Assembly: GCF_048128805.1 (NCBI RefSeq)
Contig: NC_136019.1
Location: 17,753,381 to 17,817,380 of the forward strand
DNA from: Centroberyx gerrardi
Taxonomy: Eukaryota; Chordata; Actinopteri; Beryciformes; Berycidae
Reading direction: 5' to 3'
DNA: 64,000 nucleotides
Below are positions 11,527 through 23,700 of this stretch, one piece after another. The notes below the pieces were generated by a model. That model searched no databases and was not told the origin of the DNA. It saw nothing but the letters and a program-made list of their open reading frames with translations. Position 1 is the first letter of the stretch. Each line of letters opens with the position of its first letter. The position numbers were made by a program, and so were the translations under genes.

Positions 11527-13016
11527 CTGTGGACCCAGAGAGAGAAAGAGAGAGATAACGTGTGATACAATGAACTGAGTGATACAGAGGTGTTTTGTAG
11601 AGGGATGAGCAAGTGCCATGGAGGGCCACGAGTCTGCAGGTTTTCACTCATCAGTGAAATCACCTGCTGTAGTCCTTCGTAGGAATGAAAACCTGCATCC
11701 GCTTGGCACTCCATGGCATATGATTGCCTATCCCTGTTCCACACAATGGAAAGTAATGATATAGCAACACCTAAGCCACTCATTTAACATTACTCACACT
11801 GGAAAGCAAACACAAAGATTATGCAACTGTTAGTAATGCTCCAGATGTCAGGTCTTTTCAGCTGTGTTCTCTATAGAATTAAAAATAACAGCAAAGATGA
11901 CATGTTCTACATAATATGCTTGCTTGCGGTTAAGAAGTTTGAGACAGACAGTATCTCCTTTCCTGACTGCCAGAAGCTATAGGACAGGACGAAATATCAT
12001 TTTCCAGGATGTATTGTGGCGGGTTACTGGAACACTAAATGCTGCTGGTGTCGCAGGTTCACGGTGCAAGTCTAGCAGGCCGGTTGTCAGGGGGGAACCT
12101 GTGTTCGGCCCCAGGGACCCGGCTGTCTTTTCGAGGGAAACAGGGATTTTGAGAGAGACGCTCCTCCCCTGTCTAAGGGATTAACTCCCATAGGGGTGAA
12201 AACTGAACCAGCTGAACAACACTGTTAGCTGCACCAATACACAATGTTCTTGAAATTGAGCCGTGTTGTATAATGAACTATTAAACTCGAGTTTCTAGTA
12301 TGAGTTTTCTCATGCGATATGTTTTGTATATATCCTCCCTTGCAAAATGACCTGTATTAATGCCATAATAGGTTTTAGAAGGATGCTATACAAATATCAA
12401 GTTCCTATATTGTAAGAATATTAGTTATTGCTAAGGATATTATAGTGATACCATAGGGAATTTAAAAAATAATAATACCATAAGGTCACTATTAACTTAC
12501 TATTGAGCAGCACAGACACACTGTAAGTCCCTATATGAATATTATAGCAATATTATAGTGATACCCTGCAGATTTAAGACAGTAAACTCACTGTGAACTA
12601 ATGGGTCCTTATGGGAATGTTATAGGAATATTACAGTGTTTTCTCATTAGGGCTGGCCTCTCCAAAAAATGTTATTGATTTAATTTCAAAGGAAGGCATT
12701 TCAGTGTTATTGGTATAATAATTTTGTGAACTGTCAGTCAATATAGCTCAAATTAGATCATATTCTAAGAACGGACTCATATGAAGTGAGTTTTTGCGGT
12801 GTTACCTAAGCTGGCCCAAACCAAAAATACAATACCCCAGCAGATAAACAGCACATTAGTATATTGTTATAGTAAAACATAAACCTCTTATCAAACTTTT
12901 CTCTTCCATATCAATTGCCAAGTTTTAAAAAAAGACATGGTTGTGCTATATTAATAGCACAGCCTTCTATTAAGTGACTAAAATTTACAGTTCTGCTATA
13001 AGTAATAACAACATAC
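11527..13016 (-). other. cnfn: Probable first intron of the cornifelin-like gene
   Basis: No coding exon is seen. It would join the candidate 5'UTR exon at 13017 to the coding exon at 11526. A GC-richer patch at 12040-12185 has an open frame of no recognised family. The remainder is AT-rich. Confidence 0.3.
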
Positions 13017-13250
13017 CTGTTTGTTGGAGGAATAATCAGGTGATTTCTGGATTTCTGAGCGGTTAGGGCCAAGAGATGTGAAAGAAATCAGCAAACCAGA
13101 TTGACATGGATATAATCTGAGTAGTAAAAAGAGACGTGCATCCACCTCCACCTCTTCTTGTTGTCTGGAAATCAACCTGGGACTGGCGGGATGCTGGGAG
13201 GAACCGGGGGCTGGAGGTGTCACTCCTACTGACTACGTGTAACACTTTCA
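13017..13250 (-). other. cnfn: Candidate 5'UTR exon of the cornifelin-like gene
   Basis: The minus strand has a perfect-looking donor CAACAAACAG|GTATGT with exon end at 13017. The coding exon starts only two bases after its acceptor, so an upstream non-coding exon is required; this is the best candidate seen. Its 5' end and promoter are not resolved. Confidence 0.35.
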
Positions 13251-15009
13251 CACAAGTTGCTGAAGCTGAACCAAAAGCACGAGTGACAGGTTTTCTGTTT
13301 GGCTTTTGGGAGTATGGCTAAACAAATAAAGCTGACTGTACTGAAACGTGATAACTGCAGATCTAGGTCAGGAGCAGGAGACGAGTAATAATCGAGTGGA
13401 AAAAAACCCAATTGTGCTCTTTTGTTGTGTGTTGACATAAAAGAAAGCAGGGAGACAGTGTGTCCATTTACCTCAGTGTTAAGTGAAGGAAATGGTGGAT
13501 GTGGTGCTATGTGCACAAGTCCTGAAATAAACACACTTTAAAGGCATTTTTATAAAATTGGAAATACTTGTTTGCACTTCATCTACAAGTCAGGTGGATT
13601 TGACTTATAACAGTAAAAGTCCAGCAGAGGGAGACACAGGATGACAGAAGCTATACTCCAGTAGAGATCTATGAAGGCTACTAGACAGAGCGGATGAGAG
13701 ATTTTAATTACTGCACCTTTTCTGTAAGCCCTTCGAGTTCTATGGTTATAACTGTGCCTTCTTAAGTTCTATGTAATTCAACACACTGACATTTTTGAGC
13801 TTCTAGTGCCAAGAGATTGCCAGAAAAATTAGACAAACTATGGCCATGGCCACACACACACACACTACTCACTGCAGGATCAGAGTGAATATGAACAAGT
13901 GTCCCAGCCATGAAGTTCTATAGCCTATCAGAAAGGCCTTGACTTTGATGTTCAAACACGATCAGCAGTCCACTTGTCACATTTAGATAAGGATCATCTA
14001 TCATCTATGAATGATCTTTGCAAAGTACAGAATCATAATTTTGACTTAATGTTTGAGCAGTGGGCCACGTGTTTCTAATGTTTGAATAACCCATTAAACA
14101 AGAAAGCAAGGTGTGTGCAAGTTTTATCAAGTTAAATTTAAGACCTATTAGAATGAAATATGATTTCTTATGAGACAAACAGCACACTAAGACTTGTAAA
14201 TGTGAATTCCACACTTAAATTGATTTATTTAACTGTATTCAAGACCTTTCAGGGCCTTGAGTTTAGACTTTTTCAAACTTCTTCAGGACCTGCAGACAGG
14301 CTGAGACAGTGATTTTGTGCTGTGCTTGGTGTAGACAGCTGAAATCAGAAAGCCCTGTTGTGTGTGTATTTGCACATGCTGGTGGATCAACATCGTTTGT
14401 AGGTTGCCGTCTCCACTGAAGACGGCCGGGAGAGACGCAGCATCTCCTGGGCGTGCGAGTTCAGAGACAGTCACACAGCAACCGTGGGCCAGGCTCGAGA
14501 CAGGGCACAATGCGGCCTGTAAATACCCTGCTGAGTCACTCTACAGGGAGTGTTACCAGAAACCCATGTTTCATAGATAGACAGATAGATAAGTGTGGGT
14601 CAAAGAACCTTTTGTTTTATATGTATAGTATAAAGTTACATTAGAAAATATTTAGGGCAGTGGTGGCCCAAATATCAGGGAAGCTGGTTTGTTATTGGTC
14701 AGTTTTCTCAGTCAAAACAGGAACGCATTTTGTCCATATCTAGAATTATGACAATAGGAGTGTGTGGAAAATGTTGAAGCTTGTTTCAAATCTGATCTTC
14801 TTAAACATCTAAGAAGTTATTTGGAGAAATCTGCCTCACTAAAACATATTAATAAGCACCGTGATTATATAAAGAAGCTATTTTTACTTGATATTTTAAA
14901 TAATCTCTCCATTTAAATTTTTTTGTCTACTTTGGGTTCTCAGGCCGGTGGGCCCAACAGTTTGGGCATCCTCATTATCAAAAAGGACAAACTTTATAGA
15001 GAAAAGTGT
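13251..15009. other. Intergenic DNA between the cornifelin-like gene and fxr2
   Basis: No gene recognised. Short CA runs (around 13850) and short open frames only. Confidence 0.4.
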
Positions 15010-15103
15010 ATACCAAACAATGAAAAGTCCTTTATTGCCATCAGAACATGAGTGAGAAAACCAGAGACAAAATCTGACAGAGTGAGGAGTTGACTGTACA
15101 ACT

Positions 15104-15144
<41 letters not shown>

Positions 15145-17703
15145 ACGCACACACACACACACACACAGTGGCCAGCAGTCTTTCAACAGGACGTGAGGGA
15201 TACAGATACATAAGGGAATACAGTACTCACACATACACAGTGAGGTATAAAGGTAAACACAAACATACGAGATAGGGCTCCGTCTTCCTCTCACGCACAT
15301 GCAACAACTTGAACCGAGGTACAAATACTCAAGTGCTCGCTCACACTCTTCCGACTAAAAACACAACGGACACGTGAGCAGAAATGGAGAACAGCAGCAT
15401 CTGGGTCATCTCGATTCAACCGCACTCCCACTCATCTGTCTCGCAAAACCTTTGGTCATGTGGACACTTGCTTGTCATGCACCAATGTTGCCCCCCCGCC
15501 CCCCTTGTATTTAACACTTGTGACTCCTATACTGATGAGCAAAAGAATGGAACCCCCCTCCCCCCCCCCCTTCGTTACTCATATTTACCCACTGGTAAAA
15601 AAAAAAACCGGGGCACATGAGCGGGGAAATGTTTCCGAGTCAAGTCACAAATAAAAGTTTCCTCTCCTCAAAAGTAGAGTTTTTCTAAGTTGGACATTCA
15701 ATGTGTACATTAGCAGCAGTTCTAGTGAATGAAACAATGGCTTTGTAAGTCAGATTAATAAACACCCTTCCTCATGCACGGGACAGGCACCACCTACTAC
15801 TCGTTAACGAATACCATGCAGGTTAGAAAAATAGACTGCAAACGCCACAAGACAAGAGAAATCAAAAGTTCATTTCCAGAGGAGAGGTTGATTTCACTTC
15901 CATTTTTTATTTAATATTTTCTATGATGTGGAAATAACAACAAAAAAAAAAAAAAAAAGAGTTGAGAGCGGTAACCAAGACAACAGTAACAACATGAGCC
16001 GAGAGCCACTGAGGTTTTTTTTGAGTCCCTCTCTTAACTCCTGTTTGCCGACCCAAACTGCCAGGTACAAGACAGCCACCTTGCTTTGCTTTAAATTCTC
16101 GTTTTGCCGCTTCGCGCCGCGCGGGCGACCACGCTCCCCGCCCCCTGCAGCCCTTTTTCCGCACGCCGTCTACGTCTTTGCGTGTGTGTGTACCTGTAAG
16201 TGTGGGTGTGTCGTGTGCGTGTATGGCTCTCATCTCATTCTGAAGCTGTGTGCCCGATTTCCCCACAGTCTGCAGTCTCCTGGCACCGCCTGCCCACGCA
16301 CCCACCCGGCCGCCCGCACCCGTCTGGAAGGTGGTCGCCCTCGTGCGCGTTTCCGGAAAGCCGCGCGCGCTGCAGCGGTTATCAAGACACTAGTGTGGCT
16401 GGAAGCTAGCACTGCCGCCTCCTCCGACACGGAGGAAAGAGGCACGGTATAGTTCTCTGTGTAAGTCCGAAATCCATGTTTCAAGTCCGCTATCTGTCTG
16501 GTCTCGGTCTGTCTGTCCCGTCTGCCGGCCCCGGACCTCCCTCTACAGACCCGAAACGGGAAGTGACGAATGACCCCGTCACCTCTCGGGCCTGTCCGAC
16601 CGATAGAGACGCCTCGCCTCGTGACCCGCCCAGGGCTACGTTACATTTTTTTTTTGTTACCTCACCCTCCCCAAGTTTAGTTTTGTGGTTGCCAAATATC
16701 TCAACTGTGCACACACAAACACACACATACGTGCACTCGCGCGCACACACACATACACACGCACTGACCCCCAACGCTGTCCACTCTACCTTTTACTGAG
16801 GACAAGCGCCTTGAATTTCTCGTTTGGCACCATACTTCTATTTTCCTCGCGTCTTCTGGCCAGTCTCTCCCTCTGTTCCTGTATCCCCCCCCTCTACACT
16901 CGTTTACTCATCACTCCCTCACAGGTCTGTTCTCTCCTTGGAACAAAAAAAAAAAAAGGAAAAACAAGACCTCTCCCTCTTTTCTTCCTTGTGTGAAACA
17001 AAAACAAACTGAATGGAAAAACTCAAGTTTTTTTTTTATTTTTTCAAATTCAAGGCACAATGTCTATCAATATTCCAATCCGTCTGTCTGTCTGTCTGTC
17101 TACCTTCACTCCCAGGTTCAGGGCGCGAACGTCGCGTCACAGAAGCTATTGGACTGTCCCGCTCGTGCGTCCCTCCCTACAGCTAACGTCACCATCTCTC
17201 CTTGTCTGTACTTTAACACTGTTAAGAGACGCGTCTGTTTCGGTTGAGAGAGCGACCGCCAAGTCCAAACCAGTGATAAACAACGAACAAAATTAAACAC
17301 AACAAAACGGAAAAAAAAAATAAAAGACAAAAATAAAAGACAACAGTTTCAAAAACAAAAACACAAAAAAAAAAGTCTCGTCCTGTTTCTCGTGTTTCAG
17401 TATTTCTTTAAAAATCAAGTCATATCCACCAGCTCTTTTTTGGCAAGCTAGTTGTTTTTTTTGTTTTTTTTTAAATAAGCACTAAGTACTGATAGATAGG
17501 ATAGCATACACCGTTAACGTGTGTTTTTAAGTAGATGCGTTTGTCGTTTTTTTGTACTTTTTCACTCTCGTAGTATGAATTCAGGTATTTTGTCAGGTAT
17601 TTTTCACTCATCTGTTTAAGGTTTTAAGTTAATGCAAGCAGGGACAGAGTTTGCCATGAAGTCTTGCTCTAGACGTGGGGTCGCGAAGGGCGGGGCCGGT
17701 TCT
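15010..17703 (-). other. fxr2: Probable long 3' UTR of fxr2
   Basis: About 2.7 kb directly after the fxr2 stop codon, with no other gene on either strand. On the minus strand it carries long T-, CT- and GT-rich runs. A poly(A) signal AATAAA is at 15036-15031, and more proximal A/T-rich signals exist near 15911-15906. The extent is inferred from the continuous lack of other features and the signal at its far end. Confidence 0.45.
15103..15168. repeat. (AC)n microsatellite
   Basis: A compound run of CA dinucleotides interrupted by AGACACACGC, near the presumed 3' end of fxr2. Confidence 0.95.
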
Positions 17704-20700
17704 TTACGAGACCCCGTTGACCAGGGTCAGCGTCTCGCTGGCCGAGGCCATGCCGTTGCTGGGGGAACGCTTGGAAGGCGTTCGCTCATCCTTCTTGGCG
17801 CTGGTCCCGTTCTCCTGGGGGGAAGAAGGTGGGAAAAGGTGAGAACCGTTCCAGTAATTTGATTTACGTTACTGAAACCGAAGCTGAGGTCTATTTGTAT
17901 GGCCTGGAGTGTACCTTGGGCTCAGGGCCAGCGTGGTTTTCCTTCTGGGGCAGGTTCTGTCTGCTCTGGGACTCGGCACGGGATATGTAGTCGGCAACGG
18001 TCACTGGAAACATACACCATTGAAAACTGTTAGCTAGGGAACCAGTTACCTAGGAAAACTGTTAGGGGGCTACAGTGTACACACTCTGTAGACAAAATTA
18101 GAGGAGTATATCAAAAATAAACACATTTTTGGCAGTGACAATTACACCAAATTAAACAATAGGGGTGAAGAACTCATTTTGCTCTCATTTTAAAGCTGCA
18201 ATACGCAACTTTTTTTGACTTGTTCCATGCCTAAAACCCTCTGTTTGCCTGATGTCGGGGACGTTTTGGGTTGTATACCATCGGCTGTGTGTGTGTTGTA
18301 TGGGCGAAATCATTTTGTGATAAAGCTTCCACTTTGATCGTGCAGTTCACATAAAACCGCATGATAGCATTCTTCATTGAAACTAGGGGGCACAGTTAGC
18401 TCCATTTGTCAATGTGACGGGTATCTGGTGAGGAATAACTGATTCAAAATGTCACAGTATCCCTTTATGGAAGCCTTCCTCCACTACTGTAGCAAATCGT
18501 TTGCAGTAAAAAACCAAAGACAATCATGCTGCCTGCTACATAATAGCTTTAAAAGGAAAGGTTATCTTCATACAGTGTATGATAATTTTGACAGGGAAGA
18601 GGGTTGACTAGTCAAACATGGAGACATACCGCTCTCGGCAGGCTGTCTGTCACGGCTGGTCGAGCCTCCCTCTGGGCGGTTGCCACGGTTACGGCGGCGG
18701 CGGCTTCGGTTGCGGCGCTGAGGTCGGCCTTCCTCATCTGACAGTCAGATAAAAGAATATGGGTGTTAGGAAAGGGACCATAAGATGACCATGTTTAATT
18801 TCCACAAAAACACCTCTGGCTTTGCATTATTTGAAGCCTTGAAGTTATAAGGCAACAGTGTCATACACTTCAGATCTAACCTATAAACCAGGGATGCACT
18901 TATTCCAAAAATAGTATTGAATATCAATTTTGTTCTCAACACTTTTCCAACAATAAGCAAACATTTTCATTTGTTCTAAGTGGAAACACATGCCCATAAT
19001 CGGATAATATGAACTTGGATAATATTAAAAAAGTTTATCAAGCATTTCTGTCGTTAATTTCATTATGAAGACTGCGCTGAATCAATGTCAGCACTGGAGA
19101 AAGCGGTCTTGGTGCATCCCAACTATCAACCATGGCTGCAATGTATATTTTTTAACAAGTCAGAGATGAGACTCGAACACAAAATGGCTTCTGTGTGGCT
19201 GTCCTCACCTAGTCCGTTCTCGTTGGGGCCGGCCTGGCCATCAGACTCCGCGGCGGCGTCCATCACGCTGGGCTCCTGGTCGTTGCGGCGGCGGCGGGAG
19301 CGTCTCCGGCGGTCTCCTCCTCCCATGCCCTCGCTCAAGTCCGTGTCGGCCAGCTCGCCCTCGCCCTCCAGCAGGGAGTATGGGTTACTGTCTGGGTCCC
19401 TCAGCACTAGAGATGACACGAAAAATATTAGTATAGTGACTACACCTCATCATATAGTTTTTTCCAGACCTCATAATAATGGCTGTAATTGCTAATGGAT
19501 TTTTCCTGTATAGAAAATTAAAAAACAGGGTGGCCATATAGCTGAGTAATTGACCTTTTAGGGATATTTTAAATATCCACCCCCTGCAAACATTATGGAG
19601 ATATTACACTGACACAAGATTACTTTAGAGAACCTCTGATAAAAACCAGACCAAAAGACCAAAACAATACAAACAGAGAACAGGGACAATAATCTAAGAG
19701 TGGAAACAGGATCTTCTTGAACATGGGCTTTGACTACCTGAGCTAATGGAGTTGGAGGGCCTGGAGCCTGGCCCTCCACGGCCTCGTCCCGTATTGGTGC
19801 CACGGCCCCTGCCGCCCCGCCGGGAGCCCCTCTCCTCTCCGCCGACACCACGGGGCCGCTGGTCTCGCTCAGTAACATCATCAGACTCTGAGGCATTGGA
19901 CAGCTCGGAGTTTGTGCCTGGAGCAGGCAATAGACATAAAACGCTAAGAAACTTGAGCATTCATTGACACAAAATGACTTCTCTATCTTCCATTTTCGAC
20001 AGCGAAGAGTCATGGGAGTCACAGCTGCCCCCTTTCTCACCATATCCGGAGTACTGGCTGTTGGAGGCCCTGCGCCCTCTGCCGCGGCCCCCGTAGGTGC
20101 GAGAGGTGTGGAGCGAGTTGCTGCTTTCATCCGTCAGGTAGCCTTTCTCCCGGTCGGGGCCGGGGCCCCCAGTCCGACTAGGGGGGGCACGGTACCCCAC
20201 CCCGATCTGACGAAGCTGCTCGTCAATCTGGAGACGCTCGAGGCGGAGCTGCTCCACTTCCTACAGGACGGGGAGTGGAGACAATATGAGTTGCTTCACA
20301 GTCTGCAAACCATATGAGCTGGTATGTGATGAGTCTTCTTCTCAACCTTGTCATGTCACGGATCCCCAAATGGACACAGATTTTTGTTGTTGTCATGGGG
20401 AGATAATAGTGGTGAGAGTGAAACCTACGATTAAAGCAGTCATTTTTATAATTCTCCATCTGGAATCATTTCCCCTGAATTGAATTATAATGAAATTAAA
20501 GTATTCATCATTTTGCTGTCACAGGACGTCGACTTGTCATGTTTGATGAGCTTGTTTGCGAGCTAAAATGATCTTTTAAGGAATGCCACGATCTCTTATT
20601 TTTCAGCGGAGCCACATGGCTTGTCAGGTGGGACGGGGGGGGGGGGGGGGGGGGTCGGCAGTGGCGTCTAAGGGCCGGGCTAAAGTGCACCGACAGCAGT

Positions 20701-23700
20701 TCCTATGCTGGTTCAGTGGTGGGTGAGGTAGGTGGGGACCGGGGTGAAGGGAGGGGGGGAAGGTCTCACTTCAGAGTGTGACAGCTGCCTCAACCAACAA
20801 CAGCTGAACCTCGAGGGAGGTGGTAGAGAGGGGTGTGAAGGAGGAGGAGGAGAGGCGGGGGTGGGGGTCTGATGTTATTTTTGGATGCTGAGGGTCCAGA
20901 TAGCTGGTAATCTAAACTCCAGCATCCCCTTCACCCCCGGCCAACCCAAAGAGAGGGGGGGAGCTATTTATAAAAGCACATGGGGTAAGGGCAAAATGAG
21001 GCGCTCTCAGCACCTTTTCACACGTGGCGCTGGGCAGAAGGAGGGAGACAGGTGACCAATCTGAAATTATCTGGCACATACACCCACACTACCCAAAACA
21101 CCCTTAGGAGACGGCTGGCTCTGTCGCTAGCCTTATCACCCAAAAGAACTGCAAAAGTGTTCCTCTACTAAGTGTCCAAATATATTCTACAACAACAAAT
21201 ATTCAATTCCAAGTACTTCAAATTGAAAATAGCTGCGTAGAAAATGCTGTGAAGCTGCAAGTGCTGCTATAACTGAGACTTGTCTGAGTGGCAGGAGCAG
21301 AGGCAAGGGCGGTGCTGCCCTCTACTGGCAGCAGCGGAGGATAGACTGACCTGCAGATAGGCCACATGGTACTCCAGCAGAGCCTGAGCGTTGCTGATGT
21401 TCTCTTTAGTCCCCACGAACACGAAGGGGACCATGCCCTGATAAAACAACGAGAGAGAGAGAGAGATGAGTGAGTGAGTGTGTGTTTTAGGCAAACAGGG
21501 TGGTCACTTTAAATACCAAGCCCCTTTGTTGGGGACATCATCGAGGCACTGACTGAGATATCATTGGTTTGGAAACAGTCAAAAGGAACATTTGAAGTGG
21601 TGAAATACAGACATTTCTAGAATGACTGGTATGCTTACGGGAACAAAAACATATCAACCCTTCAGAGACAATGGACAGCACAGTGCCCCCCCCCCAACCC
21701 AACATAACTGACATATACTGTACGTTGTGTCTGCATTGAAAGCAATGGAAACATCGGTAGCTTCTACTGACAAAACGAGAGACAGACAAGGCAGCAGAAT
21801 GGAACAAAGACAGAACATAGGAAGTCTACACCCTGTGCAGTAGGTAGGTAGGTAGGTTTTAGGAAGGAGGGGGGTTTGTGGGGGATTGGGAGACCAGCTG
21901 AGTGGTCCATTCACCTCTTTGCTGCCGGCAGTGTCGTCCCTGCCAGCCCCCTGCCTGCCTACCTCCTCCCGGGGAAGCTTTTTGTCGTTGTCTCCCTCGA
22001 TCCTGACACGGACCACGCCCGATTTGTCCACGATCTCCTGAATGACTTTGCCGTTCTTGCCGATGACTTTGCCTGTGTGACAGATTAAAAAATAAATAAA
22101 TAAATAAATAAAAAGAGAGAGAGGAGTGTGGGTGAACGTCAAAAACATTCAAAAACCATACTAGTAAAAACACAACTGCCACGGTTATAACTAATGTAAC
22201 CATGAGACGTGTAGTGATACAAAGGAATATATGTGGCGGTTATAAAGTGTGATGTCGTAACTAACACAATTAGTTCCCTCGGGTGCGTTATGTTGCCTAC
22301 TCACCTACGAGGTTCCTGGGTACCTGGAAGTAGTCTTCTTTGAACTCGAGGTACACTCTGGCCTGCTTCACCGCCTCTGGGGTCTGTAACGCAACACAAA
22401 CATCAACTCGGACTCCATTAGAACTACCCAAATGACGTATAAACTAAATCCTTTTCCCATGAAGTTTCCCCCACCTAAAGAAACGTGAAATAAGACCAAT
22501 ACTCTGCTACAGGCAGCGTACCTCTCCGTAGATCCTGAAGGTGCAGCTCTCCTCCTCCAGCTCGATGGCGGTGACGCCGGGCACCTTCCTGGCCTGCTGG
22601 ATGTTGGCGCCGTGGGAGCCGATGGCGAGGCCCATCAGGTCCTCCCGCACCCTCACCTCCTCCTGGTATGCCGACGCCAACTGCTTACTTGTCTGGGAGG
22701 AAACACGTGGTCAGTAAGTGTGCGAAATATGTAAACTAGTCCATAATGGTTGATTGGTTGCCAGCCGAGAGAACGCAAGTTATGCGTGTTTAACAGGGTG
22801 TGCGAGAGAATGTGTTTACCTCCAGATGTTTGGTGGCTTCTTCGTTGCGGGACATTAGCATGAGCTTGGTACGGATGCTGCGGAAGTGCATGTCGCTCAG
22901 AAGAGCGGCGCGCTTTACTGTGGTTTCATTCGTAGACTGCAAGGATGAGAAAGGAAAATAAACAGGAGACCAAGTTGAAGTTACACTCTCAAAAAGATAA
23001 ATTCACCCCAAAATAGAATTATTGTTGTTCCTGTAACCATGGAGCGTTCAATCAATGTTTGTGAATATGAGCAATTATTTCCCAAAAGCATTGATCCAGA
23101 GAAACAAGACTCTTCAACCAACATTGACAGAGAAGAGGCTGACATTGTGGACTTTGTTATGGCATTTCTGTTTTGCTAAAAAGTACACAGTGGAGAAAGA
23201 CAGGAAGGGGAAGTGTGATATGAAACATGAGCTGGATTCAAACCTACTATATCACCAATATGTGGTATGTATCTTGGGCTACTGGGACAGACGGACAACC
23301 CTGACTCACAATTCGTTTCAACCTTTACACAATTGCAGCTCTGAATCACAAAATGAAACAAAAAAAACAAAACCCTGACAATTAGTGTCCATAAAGTTGT
23401 TTTCAAATTACCTATGAAGCCACAAAGTGTTGTCAGCTTGGGAAAGACAGTTTCAATCTAAAACAAGATATTCTTCATGTTACTATCTTATTTAAAACAT
23501 GTGCCAACCAAATACTAATGTTTTAGAGGGTATACTCCTTTGTACTTTTATAATACTGATAAATAAGAACTGGGGAACAAATTTCCTCTACTATGGACAT
23601 ATAGCATTTTGGAATCAGACTGTTCACGTGTTCGTGCAGAGAAACCTAGATTAAACTTAAGTTCATATGAATGATGGATATGAATTTACTTTGGGGTGGA

